From assembly GCF_030371825.1 (NCBI RefSeq), contig NZ_JAUDDM010000007.1: 64,000 nt of DNA; one strand, written 5' to 3'. Of this stretch, positions 16,202 to 25,513 are shown one piece after another (positions within the stretch are counted from its first letter, which is position 1; each line of letters starts with the position of its first letter). The notes below the pieces were generated by a model. It did no database searches. It saw nothing but the letters and a program-made list of their open reading frames with translations, and was not told where the DNA came from. The stretch comes from Collinsella sp944321445 (GTDB lineage Bacteria > Actinomycetota > Coriobacteriia > Coriobacteriales > Coriobacteriaceae). The translations under genes and the position numbers were made by a program.

Positions 16202-17662
16202 TTGCTTTGCGGAAGGGAGGGTGATGGTGAAGACCGTGTGTTCGGGCGTGGACTCGCAAGCGATTTGGCCGCCGTGGGCGACGACGATCTCTTTGGCGAT
16301 GGCGAGGCCCAGACCGGCACCGCCACGGTTGGTGGCGCGTGCGGCATCCAGGCGGTAGAACTTCTCGAAAATTACCTTTAGCTTGGGCGCAGGAATGGGA
16401 TCACCCTGGTTCTCAAAACGAATGTGCACCGCACCGTCATCCTCGGTAGCAGCGGAAATGCGAATGGTCGACCCCTCGTAGCTGTAGGCGATGGCGTTTT
16501 TCATCACGTTGTTGAACACGCGCGCCATCTTGTCGCCATCCACAAGCACCGTCATGCCCACAGGCACGTCGATCTGCGCCTGTTTGCCCTGCTCAGCTAG
16601 GGTGGGATAAAACTCGTCGACCACCTGCGCGAGCATGAGGCTCAAGTCCACGTAGCCGCGCGTGAGCACGATATCGTGGAAATCGAAGCGCGTGATGTCG
16701 AAGAACTCCTCGATGAGCGCGTCCAGACGGTGCGCCTTGTCGAGCGCAACGCCCGTAAAGCGTACGCGCTGCTCTTCAGGCAGGTCGGGGGCCTCGTGGA
16801 GCAGCGAAAGGTATCCCACCACACTGGCGAGGGGCGTCTTGAGGTCGTGCGCAAGGTAGGTGACCAGATCGTCTTTACGGCTCGATTCGTCGCGCAGAGC
16901 CTGCTCGGCGGCACGCTGCCGGTCGCGCACGCGGTTCAACGCGCCCTCGACCTCGGCGAAGTCCGCATCGACCGTACCCCAATCGTCGGGATGCTCAATC
17001 AGGCGGGCGATCATGTGCTCCGCGACGGTATGGTCCGCGTCGAGCTCACCACGCTCGTAGCCGTAATCGTAGAAGGCCCGGCCGATGAAAAACGCACCGC
17101 ACACGCTCACCGCAGCCAGAAAGCCGCAGAACATGAAGAGGTAATCGATACCGAAGGCGATGGGCCCCATGCTGTTGGCCACGATGTAGCCCAGCAGCAC
17201 GATGGCGAGCCAGGGGACGCCGCCCAGCGTGATGACGTGGCGCACGGCCGAAAACCGGTCGAGCAGGATATAGCCGGTGAACAGAACGACGAAAAACAGG
17301 ATGAAGCTGTCAAGTCCCACAACCACGAAGTCGAGAATCACGAGCACCGCGGCGGCAAGCGCGCGATTGTCGATGACAGCCATCACGCGGTCGGCGAACG
17401 GAACGATATGCTGAAGATCGCCTCCCTCCGCGTCCCAATGGGAAGCGCGCGGCTCGTTGGCCTCCACCTGCGCGGATGCCGAGGCGAAGCCGACGGCGGC
17501 GCGCGGGTTCGCGGGCGCGGCGGCACGGGACGGTGCCGTATCGCTCCCACTAGGCACGGGGTTCCACGCCGTGCCACCGGCCACGTTGGGCGCACCGGTT
17601 GCAGGGTTCACCGGCGCGTGCTGCGGCTTTTTCTCGCGCGGTCCCCTATCCATGAACGCCAT
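16199..17662 (-). CDS. VanS-like sensor histidine kinase
   Basis: A 487-residue kinase with an unusual N-terminus: about 95 residues of Ala/Pro-rich, probably disordered cytoplasmic sequence, then four or so membrane spans between residues 101 and 196 with almost no outer loop. HisKA carries His272 in YLAHDLKTPLASVVGYLSLL, the VanS-type H-box. HATPase has N (NNVMKNAIAYS) and G (GGAGLGLAIAKEIV) boxes. The lack of an extracellular domain suggests an intramembrane-type stimulus. The cognate regulator lies 63 bases upstream. The D,D-carboxypeptidase gene diverging from that regulator suggests cell-wall control, as in vanRS systems. Confidence 0.9.
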   Translation of the reverse strand: MAFMDRGPREKKPQHAPVNPATGAPNVAGGTAWNPVPSGSDTAPSRAAAPANPRAAVGFASASAQVEANEPRASHWDAEGGDLQHIVPFADRVMAVIDNRALAAAVLVILDFVVVGLDSFILFFVVLFTGYILLDRFSAVRHVITLGGVPWLAIVLLGYIVANSMGPIAFGIDYLFMFCGFLAAVSVCGAFFIGRAFYDYGYERGELDADHTVAEHMIARLIEHPDDWGTVDADFAEVEGALNRVRDRQRAAEQALRDESSRKDDLVTYLAHDLKTPLASVVGYLSLLHEAPDLPEEQRVRFTGVALDKAHRLDALIEEFFDITRFDFHDIVLTRGYVDLSLMLAQVVDEFYPTLAEQGKQAQIDVPVGMTVLVDGDKMARVFNNVMKNAIAYSYEGSTIRISAATEDDGAVHIRFENQGDPIPAPKLKVIFEKFYRLDAARATNRGGAGLGLAIAKEIVVAHGGQIACESTPEHTVFTITLPSAKQ

Positions 17663-17725
17663 GCTCGCCTGCCTTCCTGCCTTCGCGTACCGTGTCCGAC
17701 CGGGCGCGCCAAGCGCCCGAGTGGC

Positions 17726-18424
17726 CTACCCTTCGATGGTATAGCCTACGCCCCAGATATTCCGGATGAAGCGCGGGTTCTGGGCGTCGTCGCCGATCTT
17801 TTCGCGCAGGTGGCGGATGTGGACCATGACGGTGTTTGACGAGCTCGCCATGTACTCCTCGCCCCACACGGCGCGGAACAGCTCCTCGACCGACACCACG
17901 CGGCCGCGGTTTTCCACCAGATACAGCAAAATCGAGTACTCGAGCGGCGTGCAGCGCACGGGGCGCTCGTCCACCATAACGGTGCGGGCGTCTTTGTTGA
18001 TCACCAGGCCGTCCACCGTGAGCACCGAGGTCTCCTCCTCCGGCGCGCGACTGCCGTAGCTGGTGTAACGGCGCAGCTGCGCCTTGCAGCGCGCGACGAG
18101 CTCCAGCGGGCGAAAGGGCTTGACCACGTAGTCATCGGCCCCCAGCGAAAGCCCCTCGATCTTGTCGTTTTGCGAGCCCTTGGCGGTGAGCATGATCACC
18201 GGATAGGTGTGATCGGCGCGAATGGTGCGCAGAAGTTCAAACCCGTCGATATCGGGCAGCATGATATCGAGCACGGCCAGGTCGAAGTCGTGTTCGAGAA
18301 TCGCCTTTGCGGCTTCGGCGCCGGTGTAGGCAAGCGTGACGTTGTAACCCTCGTTGCGCAAATAGATACCCACGAGGTCCGTAATGGCTTTTTCGTCGTC
18401 AACGATCAGGATATGCGTATCCAC
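17726..18424 (-). CDS. VanR-like response regulator
   Basis: A 232-residue OmpR-family regulator. The receiver has LIVDDEKAITDLV, phospho-Asp53 in AVLDIMLPDIDG, MLTAKG and VVKPF. The C-terminal DNA-binding wing includes CTPLEYSILLYLVENRG and NTVMVHIRHLREKIGD, ending in WGVGY. The start is GTG at 18424, supported by AAAGGAG; the frame stays open far upstream, but that part is noncoding. It is transcribed away from the D,D-carboxypeptidase gene; the 277-base divergent gap is the natural place for its operator. Confidence 0.93.
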   Translation of the reverse strand: MDTHILIVDDEKAITDLVGIYLRNEGYNVTLAYTGAEAAKAILEHDFDLAVLDIMLPDIDGFELLRTIRADHTYPVIMLTAKGSQNDKIEGLSLGADDYVVKPFRPLELVARCKAQLRRYTSYGSRAPEEETSVLTVDGLVINKDARTVMVDERPVRCTPLEYSILLYLVENRGRVVSVEELFRAVWGEEYMASSSNTVMVHIRHLREKIGDDAQNPRFIRNIWGVGYTIEG

Positions 18425-18701
18425 CTGTTCTCCTTTCCGACACGCCCCCATTATGCCCACGGTGCCCGGGACGCCATGCAACCATAAGTGGAATTCAGGG
18501 AACATTAAGGGAAGCCCCACCGGAGCACCACGTTGCCGCAGTATGCATGCGAAAAACGCGCGACAGGTCGATTTGCGGCACCGAATGGTCACGGTGCGTA
18601 CAAAACCTGTCCACACACGCATGTATACTTGCTAGGAGCGCCCGCGACATGGCGTTTTACCCAACAACTGACCCCGCTAGACGAAAGCGACGGATATCTG
18701 C

Positions 18702-20060
18702 ATGCCTTCCTTCCGATTCTTACCGCGCCGCGCCTTGGCGACGCTTGCCGGCGTCGTAATTGCCGCGAGCTTGGCGTTCCAGCCGCTTGCCGCCGGCGCA
18801 TCGCAGCCCGATACCGACATCATCCTGGGCGAACCTGAATCGGAGCGCCAGGATGCCGCCAACGACCGCCCGAACATCGAGGCGCGCAACGCCATCGTCA
18901 TGAGCGCGGACGGCACCGTGTACTTTGAGCGCGACGCCGACGCGCAGGTGAAGATCGCCTCGATCACCAAGGTCATGACCGCCATCCTCGCCATCGAGAA
19001 CGCGAGCCTGGATGACATGGTTACAGTCGATCACGCCGCGGCAACCGTGGGCCAGTCGTCGGCGAACCTGAAAGAGGGCGACACGCTCACCATGGAGGCA
19101 GCCCTGCGCGCGCTGCTCATCCCCTCGGGCAACGACGCCGCCATGGCCATCGCCACCACCGTGGGCGCCAAGATCGACCCCGCGAGCACCGACCCGTGGG
19201 GCACCTTCGTGCAGGCCATGAACGACAAGGCGGCCGAGATCGGCATGGCCAGCACGAAGTTCACCAACCCGCACGGCCTGGATTTCGACGGCTGGGAGGG
19301 CGACATGCATTCCTCCGCGCGCGACGTGGCCACCATGCTGGCATACGCCATGAAAAACGAGACGTTCCGGCAGATCGACTCGAGCGACAACAACGTGATC
19401 ACTGTTACCGGGGCCGACGGCGAGCAGCGCGACATCACCATGCGTCGCTACAACACCATTTTGGGCCAGGGAGGCAACATCGGCGGCAAGACCGGCAGCA
19501 CCTACGAGGCGCTCAACTGTTTTGCGGGTGTGTTCTCGCGCGAACCGGGCGGCGAGATCTACTCCATCGTGCTGGGCTGCGAGGAGGAAGAGCAGCGCCT
19601 GGCGGAGTCGATGGCGCTCGCGGATTGGTACTACAACCACACGGTGGACTACCCCGTGGTCAACACCGAGCAGACGACGCCCGATGGCGAGCCGCTGATC
19701 GCCCGTGCGCCCCATGCGGACTGGACGGACAAATCCGTGGACGTCACCACCACCGATACCGGTTCGACCGTGGTTTTGTTTAGCCTGGCAGGCGAAGTCG
19801 AGCAGGACGTTGAGCTGCAGACAATCACCGGCGACGTCACGGAGGGACAGAGCGTGGGCACCCTCACGCTTTCGCAGGACGGCAAGGAGCTGGCATCCGT
19901 GGAGCTCGTGAGCGCCGAGAACGTCGAGGCGCCCGACCCGCTGAGTTGGATCTTGGTGCAGCTCGACCGCGTGGTGCGCTTTGTGACCGGCCAGCCGGGC
20001 ACCGCGGAGCTCGAGGTCATCGCCGATGCGCCCGATGCACTGGAGGTCGACGCCGCATAA
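18702..20060 (+). CDS. D-alanyl-D-alanine carboxypeptidase (penicillin-binding protein 5/6 type)
   Basis: A 452-residue exported serine peptidase of the S11 (DacA/DacF) family. A signal peptide occupies residues about 1-32 (RRALATLAGVVIAASLAF). The catalytic motifs are in order and at usual distances: SITK (Ser87, Lys90), SGN (142-144) and KTG (263-265). The C-terminal beta domain (about 340-430) holds a WILVQLDRVVRFV helix that may anchor it to the membrane. It removes the terminal D-Ala of peptidoglycan stem peptides, trimming crosslinks. The ribosome site is weak. It diverges from a VanRS-like system, which makes co-regulation plausible. Confidence 0.94.
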   Translation: MPSFRFLPRRALATLAGVVIAASLAFQPLAAGASQPDTDIILGEPESERQDAANDRPNIEARNAIVMSADGTVYFERDADAQVKIASITKVMTAILAIENASLDDMVTVDHAAATVGQSSANLKEGDTLTMEAALRALLIPSGNDAAMAIATTVGAKIDPASTDPWGTFVQAMNDKAAEIGMASTKFTNPHGLDFDGWEGDMHSSARDVATMLAYAMKNETFRQIDSSDNNVITVTGADGEQRDITMRRYNTILGQGGNIGGKTGSTYEALNCFAGVFSREPGGEIYSIVLGCEEEEQRLAESMALADWYYNHTVDYPVVNTEQTTPDGEPLIARAPHADWTDKSVDVTTTDTGSTVVLFSLAGEVEQDVELQTITGDVTEGQSVGTLTLSQDGKELASVELVSAENVEAPDPLSWILVQLDRVVRFVTGQPGTAELEVIADAPDALEVDAA

Positions 20061-20069
20061 GACAGCGCT

Positions 20070-20154
20070 TTTCCGCAGGCACTTGTTACAAGACGCGCCC
20101 GCTTGGAACATGGGTCCAAGCGGGCGTGTCTCGTAACAAGTGCATATGCGGAAA
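20070..20154. terminator. Long hairpin between convergent genes
   Basis: An 85-nt structure nearly all paired: outer TTTCCGCA / TGCGGAAA, middle CACTTGTTAC / GTAACAAGTG, inner CGCCCGCTTGGA / TCCAAGCGGGCG. It lies between the carboxypeptidase and the convergent membrane-protein gene and may end both transcripts, though T-runs are absent. Confidence 0.7.
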
Positions 20155-20165
20155 CCTGCACCCTT

Positions 20166-20537
20166 TTACTTGCGGCGCTTCTTCTTTTTGGAAGCCTGGG
20201 GCTTGGGCGCCGCGACCTTCTGCTGCTCTGAACGGCGCTGCTGCGTGAGGCGCTTTGCCTGCACGCGCGCCACCACCAACAGGAAAAACGTCACGGCGAA
20301 CAGCGCGTAACTCGCCACATGCCCGTAGCTTTGGAGCGCTTCGACGCCCAGGGCCTCGCCGAAGTAGGACAGCACGTACAGCACGATGGCAAGTGCGAGG
20401 GCGGCGAGCATCGCCTTGGTGAGCGGCAGCGAGAACAGGATGTCGTTGTCCACCGACCGCTGCCGCGCCTTCGCCGCTTCCGCTTCCTTGGCTGCACGGA
20501 TCTTATCGACATTGCTCGCGGAGGTTCCTTTCCCCAT
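20166..20537 (-). CDS. Two-span membrane protein, unknown function
   Basis: A 123-residue protein starting at 20537 with AAGGGGAG upstream. It has a charged, Ala-rich coiled head (about 1-35), two hydrophobic segments at about 38-60 and 70-92, and a very basic tail ending KKKKRRK. The basic ends would be cytoplasmic. I recognise no family. It is probably a single-gene unit. Confidence 0.65.
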   Translation of the reverse strand: MGKGTSASNVDKIRAAKEAEAAKARQRSVDNDILFSLPLTKAMLAALALAIVLYVLSYFGEALGVEALQSYGHVASYALFAVTFFLLVVARVQAKRLTQQRRSEQQKVAAPKPQASKKKKRRK

Positions 20538-20656
20538 TGCTGCTCCCCTTCCCTGTTGCTTCTGCCCTGTATTGTCTCGCCGCGGCGGTTTGCGCCCGTG
20601 TTCTCCCGGTGTTCTACACAGGTAGAATGGTCGGGCTTGTGCGTCGATGAGTCCGC

Positions 20657-21559
20657 CTACGCTACCGCACCCATCTCCTCGATGACAAGGCGGATAAACG
20701 CGTCGAGCGGCGGCGTCATGAGTTTGTCCTTGTGGATGAACAGCTGCGTCCACATGGACGGCTGTGCGATGTCGGTGGGAAGCTCGATGAGTGCACCGGC
20801 GGCCAGCGCGGCGGCCACCGAGAAGCGCGGCAGGTACGCGATGCCCACGCCGCGCTCCGCGAGGTGCACGAGGGTCTCGGTGTTGCCCGTCTCCACCACG
20901 GGGTGCAGCTGCTCGTCGCGCTCTGCCAGCAAAAGTTCCAGTTCGCGCCGATAGCTCTCGCCACGCTCTGTGAGCACAAGCGGCAGGCTGGAGAGGTCGT
21001 CGAGGCTGACGGTGCCCGGCAGACCGTCGAGCGCCGGCGAGGCGACGAAGACCAGGTCTTCTGCGCGCAGCAGCGTTCGCGCGAGGCCGCGCACGCTCAT
21101 CTGGCGATCCATGGTCACGAAGAGATCAAGGCGGTTGTCGCGCATATCCTCGATGAGCGCCTCTGCGCGCGCCGTGCGCACCACCAGCTCCACGTGCGGG
21201 TGTTGGTCGTGGAAGCGCACGAGCAGCTCGGGCAGGATAGCGGTCGATACGGATTCGACGCCGCCGATGCGCAGGCTGCCGATCATGCCTTTCTCGTCGC
21301 CCTCGTCGATGCGCGCCGCAGCCACGGCGCGCTGCGACACCGCCATGAGCTCGCGCGCGTAAAACGCGAAGGCACGGCCCTGGTCGGTAAGCTGCGCCCC
21401 GCGCGGGATGCGATCGACGAGCCGCACGCCCAGCTCGCGTTCAAGCTGCTTCATCTGCATGGTCACCGCGGACTGCGAGTAGCCGAGCTTTTCCGCTGCA
21501 CGCGAAAAACTTCCCAGCTCCGCGATGCGCAGAAACGTTTCGATTTGTCTGAGCTCCAT
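20657..21559 (-). CDS. LysR-family transcriptional regulator
   Basis: A 300-residue LysR-type regulator. The N-terminal winged helix-turn-helix (MELRQIETFLRIAELGSFSR, then AAEKLGYSQSAVTMQMKQLE) is classical. The periplasmic-binding-like effector domain follows from about residue 90. The gene diverges from the PLP-dependent decarboxylase gene with a 464-base gap, the usual arrangement for a LysR regulator of its neighbour. The inducer is unknown; an amino acid or its amine is a reasonable guess. A palindromic element lies inside the shared gap. Confidence 0.92.
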   Translation of the reverse strand: MELRQIETFLRIAELGSFSRAAEKLGYSQSAVTMQMKQLERELGVRLVDRIPRGAQLTDQGRAFAFYARELMAVSQRAVAAARIDEGDEKGMIGSLRIGGVESVSTAILPELLVRFHDQHPHVELVVRTARAEALIEDMRDNRLDLFVTMDRQMSVRGLARTLLRAEDLVFVASPALDGLPGTVSLDDLSSLPLVLTERGESYRRELELLLAERDEQLHPVVETGNTETLVHLAERGVGIAYLPRFSVAAALAAGALIELPTDIAQPSMWTQLFIHKDKLMTPPLDAFIRLVIEEMGAVA

Positions 21560-21652
21560 GGCGGGGAGCGCTCCTTTCTACACAGCTTCGCCCGAGCGCG
21601 CGGCCGTACGGGCCTCGGGTATGCCGGGTGCGGCAAGCTCTCGCCCCATTGC

Positions 21653-21822
21653 TGCAGGTTTTTGCGACTTGTAGACCCCTCAAAACCGAACTCCGGCTAA
21701 CCGGCACATTTCCCCGTGCGCAGAAACTTAAAAACCTGGGAAAACGAGCGTGAAGGCCGCCTGCAACATGACGGTTCTCCCGGAGTCCGAAATCAGGAAT
21801 CGACAAGTCGCAAAAACCTGCA
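21653..21822. repeat. 20-bp perfect inverted repeat, 130-nt interior
   Basis: Arms 21653-21672 (TGCAGGTTTTTGCGACTTGT) and 21803-21822 are exact complements. A partial second dyad lies inside (AACCGAACTCCGG / CCGGAGTCCGAA). It sits in the regulator-decarboxylase gap, about 200 bases before the decarboxylase start. Confidence 0.88.
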
Positions 21823-22023
21823 ACAACAGGATGGAAACCTGACGCTGAGGCGAGAGCTCTGGCTGAGCCCCGCCTTCCAACAACCCAGAAGCACGACTGG
21901 GCACTCGGATACGCATCTATTATCAATTCTATTGAACGTTACTTCATATCTATGAATTGTACAAATGACTTTTGCCGCGGCATGATGGGTTCCAGCAACA
22001 CCCCGAACGAAAGGAAGCCCACC

Positions 22024-23445
22024 ATGTATGCCAAGGGAACCGCGTCCGAGCCCGATGTCGAACTTGCAGCCGTGCGTTTTGTGTGCGAGCTGTTCGCGCG
22101 CAACCGTCACCTGTCCGAAGGTCCCGTGATTGCCGAGGCGCCGGAATCGGTGCTCGATGCCATCCGCAGCCGCGGCATTCCGCAGCAGGGACGCGAGCTC
22201 GATGACGTGGTGGCCGAGATGGAGCACGACGTTATCGGCTACGGCTATAACGCCGACCACGCGCGTTTCCTGGGCTTCGTGCCCGGGCCCACGACGGCGA
22301 TCTCGTGGCTGGGCGATATCATCGCCGCAGGCTACAACCGCCATGCGGGAAGCTTCGCCAACTACCCCGCCGGCTGCGTGGCGGAGGACACGCTGCTTTC
22401 GTGGTTCGCCGACAAAGCGGGCTTCCCGGCAGAGACCGCCGGTGGCCTGTTCGTGTCCGGCGGCTCGATGGCCAACCTCACCGCACTCGCCGCCGCGCGC
22501 GACGCGATGCTTGCGGAGGAGTATTGGGGCCGCGGTGTGGCCTACGTGTCCGAGCAAACGCACAGCTCGGTGGCCAAGGGCCTGCACATCATCGGCATTG
22601 CGCGCGACCACGTGCGGTCCATCCCCTGCGACGATGCGTGGCGCATGAACGTCGCCGCCCTCGAGGCAGCCATCGAGGCCGATCGCGCAGCCGGCCTTGT
22701 GCCGTTCGCGGTAGTGGGCACGGCGGGCAGCACTAACACCGGGTCGGTCGATCCGCTGCGTGAGATCGTGCGCGTGTGCCGCGAGCAGCATGTGTGGATG
22801 CATGTGGACGGCGCCTTCGGTGCAAGTGTGCTCATCACCCGCTATCGTGACATGCTCGACGGCGTGGAACTCGCAGATTCGCTGTCGTGGGACGCGCACA
22901 AGTGGCTGTTCCAGACGTATTCGTGCGGCATGGTGCTCTTGCGCGACCGCCGGCACCTGCTTGCCACCTACAGCACGCACCCCGAATACCTGAAGGATTT
23001 GGAGGACAACGCCGACCTGGTGAACCCCTGGGACCTAGGCCCCGAGCTCACGCGCCCCGCGCGCGGCCTGAAGCTGTGGTTCACGCTGCAGGCGATGGGG
23101 TCCGAGGGACTTGCCGCGGCAGTCGAACACGGCTTCACGCTGGCGCGCTGGGCAGAGGACGAGGCCCGCAAGAACCCGGATATCGAGATCGTGGCACCCG
23201 CGCAGATGGCCATGTTGAACTTCCGGTATGCGCCCGCGGGACTCAGCGCGGATGAGCTCGACGCGCTGAACCTCGAGATCTCGCGCCGCATCGTGGCAAG
23301 CGGCTACGCCGGCGTGTTCACCACCGAGCTCGATGGCAAGAAGGTCCTGCGCATCTGCGCCATCCATCCCGAGGCAAAGGAAGCCGACATGCGTGGCACC
23401 ATCCAACGCTTGAACGCATACTGCGCCGAGGTGCTCGCGGAGTGA
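22024..23445 (+). CDS. Group II PLP-dependent amino acid decarboxylase
   Basis: A 473-residue fold-type I decarboxylase of the aromatic-L-amino-acid/glutamate/diaminobutyrate decarboxylase group. His180 (EQTHSS) stacks on the cofactor, Asp262 (HVDGAFGAS) pairs with the pyridine nitrogen, and Lys293 (DAHKWLFQ) forms the Schiff base. The substrate-binding N-terminal part contains RFLGFVPGPTT. The active-site features fix the reaction (loss of the alpha-carboxylate) but not the substrate. The start at 22024 has AAAGGAAG. A LysR regulator diverges upstream. No amine antiporter is adjacent, so this is not a standard acid-resistance cassette. The stop codon lies inside a REP-like hairpin. Confidence 0.88.
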   Translation: MYAKGTASEPDVELAAVRFVCELFARNRHLSEGPVIAEAPESVLDAIRSRGIPQQGRELDDVVAEMEHDVIGYGYNADHARFLGFVPGPTTAISWLGDIIAAGYNRHAGSFANYPAGCVAEDTLLSWFADKAGFPAETAGGLFVSGGSMANLTALAAARDAMLAEEYWGRGVAYVSEQTHSSVAKGLHIIGIARDHVRSIPCDDAWRMNVAALEAAIEADRAAGLVPFAVVGTAGSTNTGSVDPLREIVRVCREQHVWMHVDGAFGASVLITRYRDMLDGVELADSLSWDAHKWLFQTYSCGMVLLRDRRHLLATYSTHPEYLKDLEDNADLVNPWDLGPELTRPARGLKLWFTLQAMGSEGLAAAVEHGFTLARWAEDEARKNPDIEIVAPAQMAMLNFRYAPAGLSADELDALNLEISRRIVASGYAGVFTTELDGKKVLRICAIHPEAKEADMRGTIQRLNAYCAEVLAE

Positions 23446-23474
23446 AAGATTGGAGACAGGCCCCAAACTTTCAC
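23442..23474. repeat. Solo REP-like hairpin spanning two stop codons
   Basis: GTGAAAG / CTTTCAC stem around the core TTGGAGACAGGCCCC. It contains the decarboxylase TGA (23443-23445), and its last base is the first base of the convergent tatD stop codon. Confidence 0.85.
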
Positions 23475-24517
23475 TACGGCATCGTCTGTGAGAACAAACG
23501 CTGCGCGTTTTCCCAGGTGGCGGCAAGCGCGTCGTCAGAGCGCTCTGCCGCGAGCAGACGCACCGTTTGGCAGATGAGCGCCGGCTCGCATTCCAGGCCG
23601 CGGATGGGCTCGGGCGCCATGTAGGGACAGTCGGTTTCGAACAGGATGCGATCGAGCGGCATGGCGGCAAACGCCTCGCGCACTTCCTCGTTGCGCGAGA
23701 AGGTCGCCGCGCCGCCGAACGCGATGTAACAGCCCAGCTCGCAGAAGCGCTCGGCCGTCGCGCGGTCCTCGCCGAAGCAGTGCAGCACGCAGCCCGCCTG
23801 AGGCACGCCCACCTCGGTGAGCACGCGGTAGGCATCTGCGTGCGAGGTGCGCGCTTCATCTGTGTCCTCATGACGCAGGTGCAACTCAACTGGCAGATCG
23901 CGCTCGAGCGCAAGCTCCAGCTGACGCGCCATCGCATGCATCTGAATATCGTGCGGCGCGGCCTCGATGTCATCTTCCGCATCGAAGTGATAGTCGAGGC
24001 CGATTTCGCCCACGCCCAGGCACAGGGGGTCGTCGAGCGCCTCGCGCACGCGCGCGTGGACCTCGTCCGTATAGCGCGGCGCGCCGTACGGATGCACGCC
24101 CGCGAGGTATCCGATGTTGTCGAACAGCTCGGGCGTCGCGCGGCCCTCGTCGACCAGGCCTGCCGCACAGCCTTCCTCAAACAGTTTGCGCGCTTGCGTA
24201 GCCCAGCCGACCAACAGCTCGTGGAATTGCGCGGCGGTCGCCGCATGGCGCGCATCGGACAGCGGGTCCCAAATGGTCGTGAGCTGTGCTACACCCGCGG
24301 CGGCGGCACGCGCGAGCGCCTCTGCCGGGTCGACGCGCCAAAAGCTCATGAGGTGCGCATGGGTGTCGGCGATGGGCCCAGGCAGCGCAGGCAGGTCGAA
24401 TACCTTGCCGTTTTTCACATACGAAAGCGCCAAACGCTGCTCGAGCGAGGGCCCCTCCCCCGTCTCGCGCAGGTGCACGACGCCTACTTGTCCGGTATGT
24501 CCACGCTTCTTGCCCAT
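23474..24517 (-). CDS. tatD: TatD-family metal-dependent DNase
   Basis: A 347-residue TatD-type TIM-barrel hydrolase. Metal ligands are visible as ADTHAHL (Asp51, His53, His55), a Glu in GVGEIGLDY, LHLRHED and FETDCPYM. TatD proteins are 3'-5' DNases linked to DNA repair and H2O2 resistance. This one is longer than the usual 260 residues: about 45 residues precede the barrel, and an insertion lies between the first and second ligand blocks. The ATG immediately follows the ksgA stop codon (TAAATG), so the two are co-translated. The pairing tatD-ksgA is common in Gram-positive genomes. Confidence 0.9.
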   Translation of the reverse strand: MGKKRGHTGQVGVVHLRETGEGPSLEQRLALSYVKNGKVFDLPALPGPIADTHAHLMSFWRVDPAEALARAAAAGVAQLTTIWDPLSDARHAATAAQFHELLVGWATQARKLFEEGCAAGLVDEGRATPELFDNIGYLAGVHPYGAPRYTDEVHARVREALDDPLCLGVGEIGLDYHFDAEDDIEAAPHDIQMHAMARQLELALERDLPVELHLRHEDTDEARTSHADAYRVLTEVGVPQAGCVLHCFGEDRATAERFCELGCYIAFGGAATFSRNEEVREAFAAMPLDRILFETDCPYMAPEPIRGLECEPALICQTVRLLAAERSDDALAATWENAQRLFSQTMP

Positions 24518-25387
24518 TTACGCCTCACCTTGGCCTTTGCAAAGTGCCGCCGTTAAGCGGACGAAATCCTCCACCCCAAGCGTTTCGGCACGCGCCGTCG
24601 GCGCGATGCCGCAGGCCTCGAAGGCTGCATCCAATGCCGCCTTGTCAAAACCCGAGGACGACATGGAGTTGCGAATGGTCTTGCGGCGCTGCGCGAAAGC
24701 GGCGTCGATTACGCGCGCCACGCGCTCGCGCTCCTCCTCGCTCGCCGTGGATCCCTCGACACGGTCAAGACGCACGACGGCAGAATCCACGTGCGGGGCA
24801 GGCATGAAGCAGCGCGGAGGAACCTCAAAGCGGCCGGTTACCTGCGCATACAGGCCAAGCTTCGCCGTGTAGCCGCCAAACGCCTTCGTGCCGGGATGCG
24901 CCGCGATGCGGTCCGCGACTTCCTTCTGCACCATGACGACGGCCGTGCGCAGCGCGGGCATGGTCTGGAAGAACTGCAGGATAATCGTTGCCGCCACGTT
25001 GTAGGGCAGGTTTGCCACGAGCACCGTGGGCTCGCCGTCCGCTGCCGCGGCGATGTCCGCAGGCGCGACCTTCAGCGCATCGCCCATGATGTAGCGGAAG
25101 TTGTCATGGTCGAGTGCGTGGGTCTCGAGCACCGGCTCGAGCGTAGCGTCCGCCTCGATGGAAACAACGCGCGCCGCATCCTGCAGCAGCGCCAGCGTGA
25201 GCGTGCCGATGCCCGGCCCGACCTCGACCACGCGCTCGGTGCCATCGAGCGCTGCCAGGTCCATGATCTTCTCGATCACATGGTTATCGATCAAGAAGTT
25301 CTGGCCCAGACGGTGTTTCGTGGCCAAACCGTAATCTTCGAGCAGCCCGCGCGTCGCGCTCGGGTTCGCCAGGGGCGAGGTGGTCAT
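24518..25387 (-). CDS. rsmA: 16S rRNA dimethyladenosine transferase KsgA/RsmA
   Basis: A 289-residue SAM-dependent methyltransferase that dimethylates A1518 and A1519 near the 3' end of 16S rRNA, a late step in small-subunit assembly. The substrate loop LGQNFLIDNHV, SAM motif I (VVEVGPGIGTLTLALL) and catalytic NLPYN are present, as is the C-terminal helical domain with RRKTIRNS. ATG at 25387 has GGAG at good spacing; GTG at 25402 is possible. It is followed directly by tatD. Confidence 0.95.
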   Translation of the reverse strand: MTTSPLANPSATRGLLEDYGLATKHRLGQNFLIDNHVIEKIMDLAALDGTERVVEVGPGIGTLTLALLQDAARVVSIEADATLEPVLETHALDHDNFRYIMGDALKVAPADIAAAADGEPTVLVANLPYNVAATIILQFFQTMPALRTAVVMVQKEVADRIAAHPGTKAFGGYTAKLGLYAQVTGRFEVPPRCFMPAPHVDSAVVRLDRVEGSTASEEERERVARVIDAAFAQRRKTIRNSMSSSGFDKAALDAAFEACGIAPTARAETLGVEDFVRLTAALCKGQGEA

Positions 25388-25448
25388 GTCGTCTCCGCTC
25401 ACCGTGATGTCGTGTGTACTCCGCAGCCATTATCCCCCAAAACCAAAA

Positions 25449-25508
25449 GGGGGCAGGTCAATTTTGGTTGTCATGGCGACAACCAAAATTGACCTGCCCC
25501 CGCTTGGT
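25449..25508. repeat. REP-like palindrome (two units)
   Basis: Arms of about 24 bp (GGGGGCAGGTCAATTTTGG and complement) meet at 25473-25477. The right unit alone is also a hairpin, CAACCAA / TTGGTTG around the core TTGACCTGCCCCC. It ends six bases before the stop codon of the zinc-ribbon gene. Confidence 0.88.
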
Positions 25509-25513
25509 TGCTG

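Noticed and set aside
22024..23445. Naming the decarboxylase gadB or tdc
   Set aside because: Active-site residues fix the reaction class only; no antiporter or diagnostic substrate motif is present.
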